Below the pieces are notes generated by a model. That model did not search any database. It saw only the letters and a list, made by a program, of their open reading frames with translations, and was not told where the DNA came from. Of a stretch of 64,000 bases of DNA, positions 8,525 through 17,746 are shown piece by piece. Made by a program: the position numbers and the translations under genes. Source of the stretch: an uncultured SAR86 cluster bacterium (GTDB lineage: Bacteria > Pseudomonadota > Gammaproteobacteria > Magnimaribacterales > Magnimaribacteraceae); assembly GCA_902574355.1 (NCBI GenBank), contig CACGNN010000001.1, positions 124,001 to 188,000 of the forward strand, read 5' to 3'. Every line of letters starts with the position of its first letter. Position 1 is the first letter of the stretch.

Positions 8525-9807
8525 TTTTCTTCTTCTCTATCGATTGCTCTGTAACCTATATCTTTTCTGTAAAAAGCATCTTCATAAGTAATTTCAGATA
8601 TTGCATTATAAACTTTTTTTTGAGCAGATTGAATCGAAGAGCCCAGTGCAGTGACGCACATTACCCTGCCTCCATTTGAAGTTAAGCTATCTTCTTGGAA
8701 TCTTGTACCGGCATGGAAAACCTTTAGATCATTTTTTTCTGACGGGATGTTTTGAATCTTTTTATTTATTTCATACTTAGAAGGATATCCTTCTGCAGCA
8801 ATCACCACCCCTAGAGATTTTTTTTCATCCCAATCAAGCATTTGATTACTAAGATCACTTTCACATGCTTTAAAACAAAGGTCAGCTAGATCCGATTTGA
8901 GTCTCATCATTATGGGTTGTGTCTCAGGATCACCAAAACGGCAATTAAATTCGAGTACTTTTAGATTTTTGTCTTGATCTATCATCATCCCAGCATATAA
9001 AAAGCCAACATACTTATATCCTTCTTCTCTTAATCCTTCTAGGGTAGGATAAATTACATCTTGCATGATTTTCTTATGGACAATGCTATCAACTACCGGC
9101 GCTGGAGAATATGCACCCATACCACCGGTATTGGGTCCTTTGTCCTTTTCATCTCTTGCTTTGTGGTCTTGTGAAGTTGGAAATGGGATAGCATTAATCC
9201 CATCGGTCATTACGATAAAACTTGCTTCTTCTCCGTTCAGGAACTCCTCTATTACAATTTTTCTTCCGGCTTCTCCAAAAATTTCAGATTCCAGCACCAG
9301 ATCTATTGCCTCTTTGGCTTCATCAATATTATTTGCAATTATTACACCTTTTCCGGCAGCTAGACCATCAGCTTTGATTACAATAGGGCATCCTCTTTCT
9401 CTAACATAGTCTATCGCTTTAACGGGGTCGGTGAACACGGAATATTCCGCCGTAGGGATATTATATTTTTTAAGGAAATCCTTCATGAACTCCTTAGACC
9501 CTTCAAGTTGTGCGGCTCCTTTTGATGGCCCAAAACACCTTAATCCTGATTCTTCGAATTTATCAGTTATGCCATTGACCAAAGGATTTTCAGGTCCAAT
9601 GACAGTTAAGTCAATTTTCTTATTGATGGCAAACTGTACCAATCCCTCAATATCATCAGCTTGTATATCAACATTGATAATAGAATTTTCCAACTCTGTT
9701 CCCCCATTTCCAGGAGCAACAAAAATTTCTTTCACTAAGGGGCTTTTAGATATTTTCCACGATAGGGCGTGTTCTCTTCCACCTGACCCAACTATCAAGA
9801 CCTTCAT
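8521..9807 (-). CDS. purD: Phosphoribosylamine-glycine ligase
   Basis: A 428-aa ATP-grasp enzyme of standard length. Motifs in order: GSGGREHALSWKI (N domain), PIVIKADGLAAGKGVI (ATP-grasp), NTGGMGAYSPAP and LEFNCRFGDPETQ. It condenses phosphoribosylamine with glycine in purine synthesis. It lies 3 bp after purH and overlaps coq7 by 4 bp. The fis-purH-purD order matches pseudomonads. Confidence 0.97.
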   Translation of the reverse strand: MKVLIVGSGGREHALSWKISKSPLVKEIFVAPGNGGTELENSIINVDIQADDIEGLVQFAINKKIDLTVIGPENPLVNGITDKFEESGLRCFGPSKGAAQLEGSKEFMKDFLKKYNIPTAEYSVFTDPVKAIDYVRERGCPIVIKADGLAAGKGVIIANNIDEAKEAIDLVLESEIFGEAGRKIVIEEFLNGEEASFIVMTDGINAIPFPTSQDHKARDEKDKGPNTGGMGAYSPAPVVDSIVHKKIMQDVIYPTLEGLREEGYKYVGFLYAGMMIDQDKNLKVLEFNCRFGDPETQPIMMRLKSDLADLCFKACESDLSNQMLDWDEKKSLGVVIAAEGYPSKYEINKKIQNIPSEKNDLKVFHAGTRFQEDSLTSNGGRVMCVTALGSSIQSAQKKVYNAISEITYEDAFYRKDIGYRAIDREEEK

Positions 9808-9810
9808 TTA

Positions 9811-11379
9811 TCAATGTCTAAAGTGTCTCACGGCAGTGAATAGCATGGCCATACCCGCTTCATCAGCTGCATCTATTACTTCTTGATCGCGCATCGAACC
9901 TCCGGGTTGGATAACAGAGGTGATTCCTATTTTAGCCGCAGCATCAATTCCATCTCTGAAAGGAAAGAAAGCATCCGATGCCATAGAACATCCTTTTGTT
10001 TCGAAGCCTCTTTCAACTGCTTTAGATGCTGCTATTCGTGCACTATCAATCCTACTCATCTGTCCGGCACCTATACCAATCGTTTGATTATCTTTTGTAT
10101 ACACAATGGCATTTGACTTAACAAACTTACATACTTTCCAAGCGAAAAGACAGTTTTCTATTTCATCATTACTTGGTTTCCGCTCAGATACCACCTCTAG
10201 ATCTTGATTTGAGATGACTGCTAAGTCATTATCTTGGATTAATAATCCACCATTAACACTCAATATTTTTGGTTCATTTGCAGGTTCTCCTAATTCCTTA
10301 GTATCTAAAAGTCTGACATTTTCTTTTTTAGATAGTATTTCACGTGCTTGATGGTCTATACCTGGAGCAATAATTACCTCCACAAATTGATTTTCAATAA
10401 TTTTATCAGTAGTAGATTGATCGAGTGATCGATTAAAAGCTATTATTCCGCCAAATGCTGATGTTTCATCTGAAGCAAAAGCTTTTTCATATGCTTCTTT
10501 AATATTAGACCCAAGTGCTATTCCACAAGGATTGGCATGTTTTACTATTACGCAAGCTGGTTCAGAAAAAACTTTCACACACTCGTAGGCAGCATCTGTA
10601 TCCGCAATATTATTATAGGAAAGCTCTTTACCTTGTATCTGTTCGGCAGATGAGACATTGTTTCCCTCGTAATGGCTTTTATTGACGTAGAAAGCAGCTG
10701 ATTGGTGAGGATTTTCACCATATCTCAGTTCTTGTTTAAGCTGATATCTACCAAATAAATACTTAGGTTTTGTTGTATGTTTACGGTTTAGGTAATCCGA
10801 GATTGCCGAATCATAATTTGCTGTATGGCTAAATGCTTTGGCCGCTAAATTTCTTCTAGTATCTAAAGTAAGTGAGCCGTTGTTATCCTTAATCTCTTGA
10901 AGGATTTCATCATAATCAGTTGGCTCCACTACCACACCCACATATAAATTATTTTTTGCGGCTGACCTCACCATACTAGGTCCACCGATATCAATATTTT
11001 CGATTGCAGTCTCAAGCGTAGTATTTTCTTTTGCGATGGTTTCAATAAATGGATAAAGATTCACAATTACTAAGTCTATTTCTTTTATCCCATTCTCTAA
11101 CATGACCTGCTGATCGATATCTCTTCTGGCAAGTATGCCTCCGTGCACTTTTGGATGAAGGGTTTTAACTCTCCCATCCATCATTTCAGGAAATCCGGTA
11201 TGCTTTGAAATATCTATAGCATTGATTCCTGCATCTAAAAGGGTTTTTAGAGTACCTCCTGTAGAAATGATTTCTATCCCCAAATCATTAGATAACGATG
11301 AACAAAAATCAACAATGCCATCTTTATCAGACACACTTACTAAAGCTCTTTTAATCTTTGGGTTGGCAGTTTTAGCCAT
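9811..11379 (-). CDS. purH: Bifunctional AICAR formyltransferase / IMP cyclohydrolase
   Basis: A 522-aa two-domain enzyme. The N-terminal MGS-like cyclohydrolase has [25 protein letters not shown] and [16 protein letters not shown]. The C-terminal transformylase has the catalytic [21 protein letters not shown] and the conserved tail AVRHFRH. It performs the last two steps to IMP. It follows fis by 7 bp and precedes purD by 3 bp, forming a fis-purH-purD-coq7 unit. Confidence 0.97.
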   Translation of the reverse strand: MAKTANPKIKRALVSVSDKDGIVDFCSSLSNDLGIEIISTGGTLKTLLDAGINAIDISKHTGFPEMMDGRVKTLHPKVHGGILARRDIDQQVMLENGIKEIDLVIVNLYPFIETIAKENTTLETAIENIDIGGPSMVRSAAKNNLYVGVVVEPTDYDEILQEIKDNNGSLTLDTRRNLAAKAFSHTANYDSAISDYLNRKHTTKPKYLFGRYQLKQELRYGENPHQSAAFYVNKSHYEGNNVSSAEQIQGKELSYNNIADTDAAYECVKVFSEPACVIVKHANPCGIALGSNIKEAYEKAFASDETSAFGGIIAFNRSLDQSTTDKIIENQFVEVIIAPGIDHQAREILSKKENVRLLDTKELGEPANEPKILSVNGGLLIQDNDLAVISNQDLEVVSERKPSNDEIENCLFAWKVCKFVKSNAIVYTKDNQTIGIGAGQMSRIDSARIAASKAVERGFETKGCSMASDAFFPFRDGIDAAAKIGITSVIQPGGSMRDQEVIDAADEAGMAMLFTAVRHFRH

Positions 11380-11386
11380 CTATAGT

Positions 11387-11650
11387 TTAGAGTAGATTGT
11401 ATTCCTTTAGTTTAGTTCTAAGGGTACCTCTATTTATGCCTAATATCTTACTGGCCTTTGATTGATTATCATCACACTGCTTCATCACGATCTTTAGCAG
11501 AGGAAGTTCAACTTCTTTTAGAACCATATTATAAATATCAGTAGGATTCTCGCCATCTAACTGCTCGAAATACTTGCGCATACTTTTGGAAACTTGATGA
11601 CCTAACTGCTTGCCTTCACCGTTGAATTTCTTTTTCTTTTTCTCTATCAC
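11387..11650 (-). CDS. fis: DNA-binding protein Fis
   Basis: An 87-aa protein starting at GTG 11650. The C-terminal helix-turn-helix is nearly canonical (NQSKASKILGINRGTLRTKLKEY), and SMRKYFEQLDGE aligns with the dimerisation core. Fis bends DNA and adjusts transcription with growth rate. In enterobacteria it follows dusB; here it heads the purH-purD-coq7 run as in Pseudomonas, so its dosage is tied to purine synthesis. The N-terminus is lysine-rich (EKKKKKF) and shorter than the E. coli protein (98 aa), and no ATG alternative exists before the conserved region. Confidence 0.93.
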   Translation of the reverse strand: MIEKKKKKFNGEGKQLGHQVSKSMRKYFEQLDGENPTDIYNMVLKEVELPLLKIVMKQCDDNQSKASKILGINRGTLRTKLKEYNLL

Positions 11651-11797
11651 TTTACTAAATTTTCGTCATCTTTATTTACTGAAGGGACTACGAATAATAC
11701 CCAACATATTTTTTCTTTCAAGGAGTTTAGTGAAATACTGAACAGTTATTTTTTACGATGCCCTAAAAATAGATTTGATGATTTAATATATCCTTTG

Positions 11798-12532
11798 ATG
11801 AGTAATACTGACTACACAAGAACATTTCTCGATGTTCCCTATATTAAAGAGGAAGTTATGTCTCTATATAAAAAAGATTTTCATCATGAACTTAATGTTC
11901 TTAGGAAAAGAGTCGGGGATAGGTTGACTGTTTTCGATGGGAAGGGGAACTCGGCTTTAGCTGAGATTTTAAATATTGATAAGAAAATTCTTAAGATTTT
12001 AATCATAGAAAATTATCCACTATCCAATAGACACGGAATTCAAATTAATTTAGGTCAGTCTCTTATAAAGAATGATCCTTTTAACTTAACAATCCAAAAG
12101 GCTACAGAATTAGGTGTTGGGAGCTTTTCACCCTTGTTGACTGAAAGAGTCACAGTAAATAGAGCAAATGTTAATTTAGAAAAAAGAATAGAAAAATGGA
12201 ATCAAATAGCTAAAGGAGCATGCGCACAATGTGGCGAGAATTGGATTCCCGAAATAACAGAGCCTCTCAAGATTGAGGATTGGTCTAAGGCAATCAATTC
12301 CGATATCAAGATAGTTCTCTATCCAGAGGCAGAAATAATGTTGTCAGAAATTGAAATTAAAGATTCTATTTCAATCGCTATTGGACCTGAGGGTGATTTC
12401 ACTGAGGAGGAGATTAGGGGTTTGAAAGAAGATGGCTTTATACCTGTTACTATAGGACCGCGTATTTTAAGAGCAGAAACTGCAGCAATATCAGTTATAA
12501 GTGCTTTAAGATATGGTGCAAAGGAATTTTAA
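11798..12532 (+). CDS. rsmE: 16S rRNA m3U1498 methyltransferase RsmE
   Basis: A SPOUT methyltransferase of 244 aa. N-terminal PUA-like part, then IQKATELGVGSFSPL, AIGPEGDFTEEEI and LRAETAAISVISALRYG forming the trefoil-knot SAM site. It methylates U1498 of 16S rRNA. The track ORF opens at a TTG (11795) directly before an ATG; I take the ATG at 11798. It starts a rsmE-gshB-ruvX-dnaG run, and rsmE-gshB-ruvX is a common gammaproteobacterial order. Confidence 0.94.
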   Translation: MSNTDYTRTFLDVPYIKEEVMSLYKKDFHHELNVLRKRVGDRLTVFDGKGNSALAEILNIDKKILKILIIENYPLSNRHGIQINLGQSLIKNDPFNLTIQKATELGVGSFSPLLTERVTVNRANVNLEKRIEKWNQIAKGACAQCGENWIPEITEPLKIEDWSKAINSDIKIVLYPEAEIMLSEIEIKDSISIAIGPEGDFTEEEIRGLKEDGFIPVTIGPRILRAETAAISVISALRYGAKEF

Positions 12533-12551
12533 TTCAGGAGTCAGACTAAAG

Positions 12552-13490
12552 ATGAAGCTAGGTGTTGTTATGGATCCCATCGAGACTATCAATTTTAAAA
12601 AAGATAGCACTTTAGCGATGATGATCGAAGCTCAAAGAAAAGGTCATGAAATCATTTATATCACTCCTGATTCTTTATTCATTAAATCGGGTATTCCCTA
12701 TGCAAGTTCAAATAAAATGGAGGTTAGAAATGATCCATCGGACTGGTTCACCAAAGAAGAGGAAAAAATAATTGAACTCAGCGAACTCGATACAATTTTA
12801 ATGAGGCAAGATCCTCCTTTTAATTCCGGATATATTTACAACACTTACGTTTTAGAAATGGCTGCGAGACAAGGAGTTAATATCTTTAATAATCCTAGAA
12901 GCTTGAGAGACTGTAATGAAAAGGTTTATGCCACCGAATTTCCTCAATGTTGTACTAAGCACCTTGTTACTAGCCGCAAAGACTTTCTAACCGATTTTGT
13001 ACTGGAAAATAAAGATACTGTAATTAAGCCACTAGATGGAATGGGTGGAACTTCTATCTTTAGAGTGAAGGCTAATGATCCAAATTTAAATGTCATATTA
13101 GAAACAATCACTGATCATTTCACTGAAAAGGTCATGATCCAAGAATTCATACCTGAAATAACCGAAGGAGATAAACGTATTCTGATTGTGGATGGGAAAC
13201 CCATGAGTGCTTCCATTGCTAGAGTGCCTGCGGAAGGTGAGCTTCGCGGTAACTTAGCTGCAGGTGCCTCTGCGGTTGCAAAGTCTCTATCAGATAGAGA
13301 CTTGTGGATATGTGAAGAAGTTGGCCCATCATTAGTTGAAAAAGGACTTTTATTAGTAGGTCTTGATATTATTGGAGATTATCTAACGGAGATAAATGTA
13401 ACAAGTCCGACTTGCTTTAAGGAATATAAAGAGCTTTGCGATATCGACGTAGCTGAAATTTTTATTGAATCGGTCGAAGAATTTTCTTAA
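12552..13490 (+). CDS. gshB: Glutathione synthetase
   Basis: 312 aa from the ATG at 12552, matching the family start (MKLGVVMDPIETINFKKDST). The track ORF starts 13 codons upstream inside rsmE and should be shortened; AGGAG lies about a dozen bases before the ATG. The ATP-grasp domain shows NPRSLRDCNEK, KPLDGMGGTSIFRV and TEINVTSPTC. It joins gamma-glutamylcysteine and glycine. It sits 19 bp after rsmE and shares the TAATG junction with ruvX. Confidence 0.95.
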   Translation: MKLGVVMDPIETINFKKDSTLAMMIEAQRKGHEIIYITPDSLFIKSGIPYASSNKMEVRNDPSDWFTKEEEKIIELSELDTILMRQDPPFNSGYIYNTYVLEMAARQGVNIFNNPRSLRDCNEKVYATEFPQCCTKHLVTSRKDFLTDFVLENKDTVIKPLDGMGGTSIFRVKANDPNLNVILETITDHFTEKVMIQEFIPEITEGDKRILIVDGKPMSASIARVPAEGELRGNLAAGASAVAKSLSDRDLWICEEVGPSLVEKGLLLVGLDIIGDYLTEINVTSPTCFKEYKELCDIDVAEIFIESVEEFS

Positions 13491-13915
13491 TGAGCAAGGA
13501 TTCTCCTAGAGTGATAATGGCTTTTGATTTTGGTACCAAGAATATTGGTATTGCGATAGGACAAGAAATCACTAAGACAGCTTCTACTTTTTACTCGATT
13601 CGTGCAAATGATGGCTTACCTGACTGGGTAGAATTAGATATGATCGTCAAAGAATGGAACCCCAACTTATTTATTGTAGGCGATCCATTAAACATGGATG
13701 GAACTAGGAGTAAGATTCAAGATTCATCCGATAAATTTTCTACTGCTCTGAATAAAAGATATGATATAGGTATAGAAAAAACCGATGAGAGATTGTCCAG
13801 CAGAGAGGCTAAAGAGAGGTTAGAAAATATCCAGATGGGAATAAAAGATTCAAGAAATAAACATAGTATTTCTGCACAAATTATTTTGGAAGATTGGTTT
13901 AGGAGTAAGTATTAA
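13490..13915 (+). CDS. ruvX: RuvX/YqgF, putative Holliday junction resolvase
   Basis: A 141-aa RNase H-like protein with AFDFGTKNIGIAIG (first acidic residue), IVGDPLNMDG and the C-terminal DERLSSREAKERL. Family members are linked to 16S rRNA 5'-end processing in E. coli and were first described as possible resolvases; the sequence does not decide between these roles. Its start overlaps gshB (TAATG) and its stop overlaps dnaG (TAATG), which places it directly in the dnaG-rpoD unit. Confidence 0.92.
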   Translation: MSKDSPRVIMAFDFGTKNIGIAIGQEITKTASTFYSIRANDGLPDWVELDMIVKEWNPNLFIVGDPLNMDGTRSKIQDSSDKFSTALNKRYDIGIEKTDERLSSREAKERLENIQMGIKDSRNKHSISAQIILEDWFRSKY

Positions 13916-15732
13916 TGTCAGGTTCTATACCTAAAGATTTCATTACAGAAATCGTAGATATGACTGACATTGTCTCTTTAGTGGAATCTTATTTACCTCT
14001 GAAAAAGAAAGGTAAAGACCATTTTGGTCAATGCCCTTTTTGTGATGATGGAAAAAATCCATCCTTTAGTGTCAGTGACCAGAAACAATTTTATTATTGT
14101 TTTAAATGTAGAGCTACAGGGAACGTGATTGGTTTCTTACAATCTCATCAAGGATATGATTTTATCGAATCTGTAGAGGCGCTCGCAGCAAGAGCTGGTA
14201 TAGAAGTCCCCTATGAAAATAACCAGTCTTTTACAAGTGAAAAAGATCCTCTATACACTGCATTAAAAATGGCAATGGAGATATTTGAAAAGAACTTATC
14301 AAAGTCCATGGATTCGGAGCATGTTCGAAATTACATACTGAACAATAGAAAGATTTCGAGTGAAGTCTGTAGAAAATTCTCTCTAGGGTATGCTACTAAT
14401 TCTTGGGATGCTCTTTCTAAAGAGATGCTAAAAAAAGGCATAAAAGAAGAAGTATTAATTAAAGCAGGTTTAGCAAAAAAGAATAAAGACGATAAGTTAT
14501 TTGATTTCTTTAGAGATAGGTTAATGTTTCCAATAAAAGATCGGAAAGGGAGAGTGGTTGGTTTTGGTGGCAGAGTTATGAATCCTGATGATCAACCTAA
14601 ATATTTAAATACCGGAGAAACGCCAGTTTTTCAGAAAAATCGAGAACTTTATGGATTATATGAGGCCTTAGAATTTAGAAAGGATTTCAAAGAAATTTTT
14701 GTAGTTGAAGGTTATATGGATTCTATAGCTATGTATGAACATGGCATGACAAACTCAGTCGCTACACTGGGAATTGCAACGAACAGATTCCACATTCAAA
14801 AGCTACTGCAAGTAGTAAACGAAATAATCTTTTGCTTTGACGGTGATGATGCTGGAAGAGGAGCTGCATGGGGTGCTCTAAAAAATGTTTTACCAGCTGT
14901 AACCGATGGCAAGACGATAAAATTTCTCTTTCTACCTGAAGGAGAGGATCCCGCTAGTTTGTTAGAGAAAAATTCTGTGGAGGAATTTAAAGTAAAATCT
15001 AAAAATGCAACATTATTATCTGAATATTTCATAGATAGATTAACTATGGCTTCTGAAGTTACTTCATTAGAACAGAAAGCTTCACTGGCGTCTAAAGCTA
15101 TGGAATTACTTTCTGGTATGCAAGAAAGTTCGATTAAGAAATTATTGGAAGGTGAGGTTTCTAAGGTTACAGGTTTAGAAATTGAAGATATCAAAACTCA
15201 TAGCAAAAAAATAAGTTATCCTAGGCGTGAAATCAAAAATCCTACATCCGATCTTGGAGAAAATATAGTAAGTTATGACTCTACCTTATTAGGATCTAAA
15301 ATTTTATCTTTAGTTCTAACCTATCCGTACTTGGCTAATGAGATCAATGATCATGAAAAATTTAGTGATTTTCATGAGCCTGAAGTTAAGCTAATGATAA
15401 CAATAGTATCATTTTTTAAAGAAAATCCTGATGCAGGTATTTCTGATCTCTTAAGCACACTAGATAAGGAATCAGCTTCTTTCATAGGTGCTTTGCTTTC
15501 AGTACACGATGCCGTAGACGAGCAAAATGCCTTTGATTATTTGAATGACTGTATATCTAAATTGAAGAAATCAGATTCCGTAACAAGAATAATCGAGCTA
15601 AAAGAAATATTTGAAACAGGAAAATTATCCGAGGATGAAACTTTTGAGCTTCAACAACATTTGTTGACTAATCTTCATCGACTTGAAGAGCCGGAGAAGA
15701 ATCTATTAAGAGAACTTAGTCAAAAAGGCTAA
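13915..15732 (+). CDS. dnaG: DNA primase
   Basis: A 605-aa primase. An N-terminal zinc-binding domain (C40-C43-C62-C65), then the catalytic core with FGGRVMN, the TOPRIM segment VVEGYMDSIAMYEHG and CFDGDDAGRGAAW, and a C-terminal helicase-binding region. It lays down RNA primers for DnaB-driven replication. The zinc site is unusual: the family normally has CPFH, here it is CPFC with one extra residue before PSF, giving a four-cysteine site. The gene overlaps ruvX by one base and precedes rpoD by 64 bp; rpsU, the usual first gene of this operon, is absent. Confidence 0.97.
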   Translation: MSGSIPKDFITEIVDMTDIVSLVESYLPLKKKGKDHFGQCPFCDDGKNPSFSVSDQKQFYYCFKCRATGNVIGFLQSHQGYDFIESVEALAARAGIEVPYENNQSFTSEKDPLYTALKMAMEIFEKNLSKSMDSEHVRNYILNNRKISSEVCRKFSLGYATNSWDALSKEMLKKGIKEEVLIKAGLAKKNKDDKLFDFFRDRLMFPIKDRKGRVVGFGGRVMNPDDQPKYLNTGETPVFQKNRELYGLYEALEFRKDFKEIFVVEGYMDSIAMYEHGMTNSVATLGIATNRFHIQKLLQVVNEIIFCFDGDDAGRGAAWGALKNVLPAVTDGKTIKFLFLPEGEDPASLLEKNSVEEFKVKSKNATLLSEYFIDRLTMASEVTSLEQKASLASKAMELLSGMQESSIKKLLEGEVSKVTGLEIEDIKTHSKKISYPRREIKNPTSDLGENIVSYDSTLLGSKILSLVLTYPYLANEINDHEKFSDFHEPEVKLMITIVSFFKENPDAGISDLLSTLDKESASFIGALLSVHDAVDEQNAFDYLNDCISKLKKSDSVTRIIELKEIFETGKLSEDETFELQQHLLTNLHRLEEPEKNLLRELSQKG

Positions 15733-15769
15733 TTAAATTAAAAGTTAGGCATTTTGTGGAAAAAACTAA

Positions 15770-15775
15770 TATAAT
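15770..15775 (+). promoter_or_regulatory. -10-like TATAAT ahead of rpoD
   Basis: An exact TATAAT lies 21 bp before the rpoD ATG in the 64-bp dnaG-rpoD gap. The -35 is poor (TTAGGC at 19 bp). It could give rpoD an internal promoter with a short leader in addition to read-through from dnaG. Confidence 0.4.
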
Positions 15776-15796
15776 TGCCCACCCTGAAAATTCGTT

Positions 15797-17668
15797 ATGG
15801 CAAGAAAAGCAAAAAATTCACCCGTTGAGTCAAAAGAAAAAGAAATAGAAGCCGTTGAAGCCTCTGAAGAAGCCCTTTTTGGAGAGGAAGACCTAGAAAA
15901 CTCAGGGCTTAGAGAGCTTGTAGATAAGGGAAAAGATCAAGGTTTTCTTACTTATGAGGACATAAACTCTATGCTACCTGAAGATATATCTGATCCTGAT
16001 CAGGTTGAAGAGACTATTCAGATGTTGATGGACATTGGTATTGAGGTTCTTGAATCAAATAATTCTGCTAATGATGACAATTCTGAGGCAGCCCCAGAAA
16101 CTATTGCAGATACAAGAACCACTTTGACTACTGTTGAATCTGAGGTAGGAAGGACAACTGATCCAGTTCGTCTCTACATGAGAGAAATGGGAACAGTAGA
16201 TCTTCTTACAAGAGAAGGTGAAATAGCAATAGCAAAAAGAATTGAGGAAGGCGCAAGAGAACTATTGCATGCTTGTTGTTTTTACCCAGGTATTGTCGAT
16301 AGAATTTTAGAAGAATATCAAGAGGTTGTAGCAGGCGATAGAAGGTTATCGGAAGTATTAGTTGGATTCATGGATATAGAGGAAGGTATTCCGCCGCCTG
16401 CCTTAGCTCAAAAGAAAGAGAAAGAGGAGAAAGGTGAATCTGATGATGAAGAACCCTCGGGACCAGATCCAGTTGAAGTTAAGAAACGCTTTAGTTCACT
16501 CAAAAGGCAATTCAATAAATCGAATAAAGCTTGTGCAAGAACAAGAACAAGTAAAGCCGCTATTCAAGAGCAAGAAAAATTAGGTGAGATCTTTCAATTT
16601 CTTAAATTATCTCCCACTCAATTCGAAATAATAGCTGATCCCGCAAGAGACGCCCTTGAAATTATTAGAGAAGTTGAAAAATATCTTTTTACCATCTATG
16701 TTAAGAGGGGGAAGATGCCAAGAAAAGAATTCATCCAAGAATATGCTGGAAATGAAGCTGACGCTTCTTGGTCTGAAAAGATAGCTAAATCAAGAAAACC
16801 GTGGGCAAAAGAAGTAAAAGAAAATCTGTCCGAGATCGTTAGATTGCAAAATAAACTTTCTAAACTTGAAAAAATTATTCAATTACCTGTCAGTGAAATT
16901 AAAGATATAAATAGAAAGATGTCCATAGGTGAAGCGAAAATTCGAAGAGCTAAAAAAGATATGGTAGAAGCGAATCTCAGATTAGTTATCTCTATAGCCA
17001 AAAAATATACAAATAGAGGACTTCAGTTTTTAGATCTTATTCAGGAAGGCAATATTGGTCTGATGAAAGCTGTGGATAAATTTGAGTATAGAAGGGGTTA
17101 TAAATTTTCTACTTATGCCACTTGGTGGATACGTCAGGCAATCACACGTTCGATCGCTGACCAAGCAAGAACGATTCGTATACCAGTCCATATGATAGAA
17201 ACTATTAATAAACTTAATCGTGTATCACGCCAAATGGTTCAAGAAATGGGAAGAGAACCTACTCCTGAAGAATTAGGGGAGCGTATGGATCTTCCAGAAG
17301 ATAAGGTTAGAAGGGTATTAAAAATAGCTAAAGAGCCAATTTCAACAGAGACTCCAATCGGAGATGAAGAAGATACAACCTTAGGTGACTTTATTGAAGA
17401 TACTTCTATCGATGCACCCGATATTGCCGCCATAGAAGAAAACCTCGAGGGTGCTACTGATGACATATTAGGCAGTCTTACAGCAAGAGAAGCTAAGGTT
17501 TTGAGGATGAGATTTGGTATTGGGATGAATACTGATCATACTCTGGAAGAAGTTGGTAAGCAGTTTGATGTAACTCGAGAGAGAATAAGACAAATAGAAG
17601 CTAAAGCTTTAAGAAAATTAAGACACCCAACTAGATCCTCTCACTTGAAAGGTTTCCTAGACGAATAA
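15797..17668 (+). CDS. rpoD: Housekeeping RNA polymerase sigma factor RpoD (sigma-70)
   Basis: A 623-aa group 1 sigma factor. Region 1.1 is acidic (residues about 35-90), region 1.2 begins [20 protein letters not shown], and a long non-conserved region follows. Region 2 has [19 protein letters not shown] and [17 protein letters not shown]; region 4.2 has [19 protein letters not shown]. It ends LKGFLDE. Its TAA stop touches the first base of the tRNA, with no untranslated gap, so maturation of the tRNA would leave an rpoD message ending at its stop codon. Confidence 0.98.
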   Translation: MARKAKNSPVESKEKEIEAVEASEEALFGEEDLENSGLRELVDKGKDQGFLTYEDINSMLPEDISDPDQVEETIQMLMDIGIEVLESNNSANDDNSEAAPETIADTRTTLTTVESEVGRTTDPVRLYMREMGTVDLLTREGEIAIAKRIEEGARELLHACCFYPGIVDRILEEYQEVVAGDRRLSEVLVGFMDIEEGIPPPALAQKKEKEEKGESDDEEPSGPDPVEVKKRFSSLKRQFNKSNKACARTRTSKAAIQEQEKLGEIFQFLKLSPTQFEIIADPARDALEIIREVEKYLFTIYVKRGKMPRKEFIQEYAGNEADASWSEKIAKSRKPWAKEVKENLSEIVRLQNKLSKLEKIIQLPVSEIKDINRKMSIGEAKIRRAKKDMVEANLRLVISIAKKYTNRGLQFLDLIQEGNIGLMKAVDKFEYRRGYKFSTYATWWIRQAITRSIADQARTIRIPVHMIETINKLNRVSRQMVQEMGREPTPEELGERMDLPEDKVRRVLKIAKEPISTETPIGDEEDTTLGDFIEDTSIDAPDIAAIEENLEGATDDILGSLTAREAKVLRMRFGIGMNTDHTLEEVGKQFDVTRERIRQIEAKALRKLRHPTRSSHLKGFLDE

Positions 17669-17745
17669 GGGCCTGTAGCTCAGTTGGTTAGAGCAGTGGA
17701 CTCATAATCCATTGGTCGGAGGTTCGAGTCCTCCCGGGCCCACCA
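17669..17745 (+). tRNA. tRNA with CAU anticodon, probably tRNA-Ile2 (lysidine type)
   Basis: A 77-nt cloverleaf starting GGGCCTGTAGCTCAG and ending in an encoded CCA. Acceptor GGGCCTG pairs with CGGGCCC; the anticodon loop CTCATAA gives CAU; the T-arm is GGTTCGAGTCC. The CAU anticodon fits elongator Met or Ile2. The variable-loop context TTGGTCG matches E. coli ileX better than metT, so I favour Ile2, which needs TilS to read AUA. It abuts the rpoD stop (0 nt) and lies 1 nt from the stop of the convergent downstream gene. Confidence 0.93.
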
Positions 17746-17746
17746 T

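Noticed and set aside
9065-9886. Plus-strand ORFs of 114 and 151 aa inside purD
   Set aside because: They are antisense shadows of purD with low-complexity Ser/Pro-rich translations.
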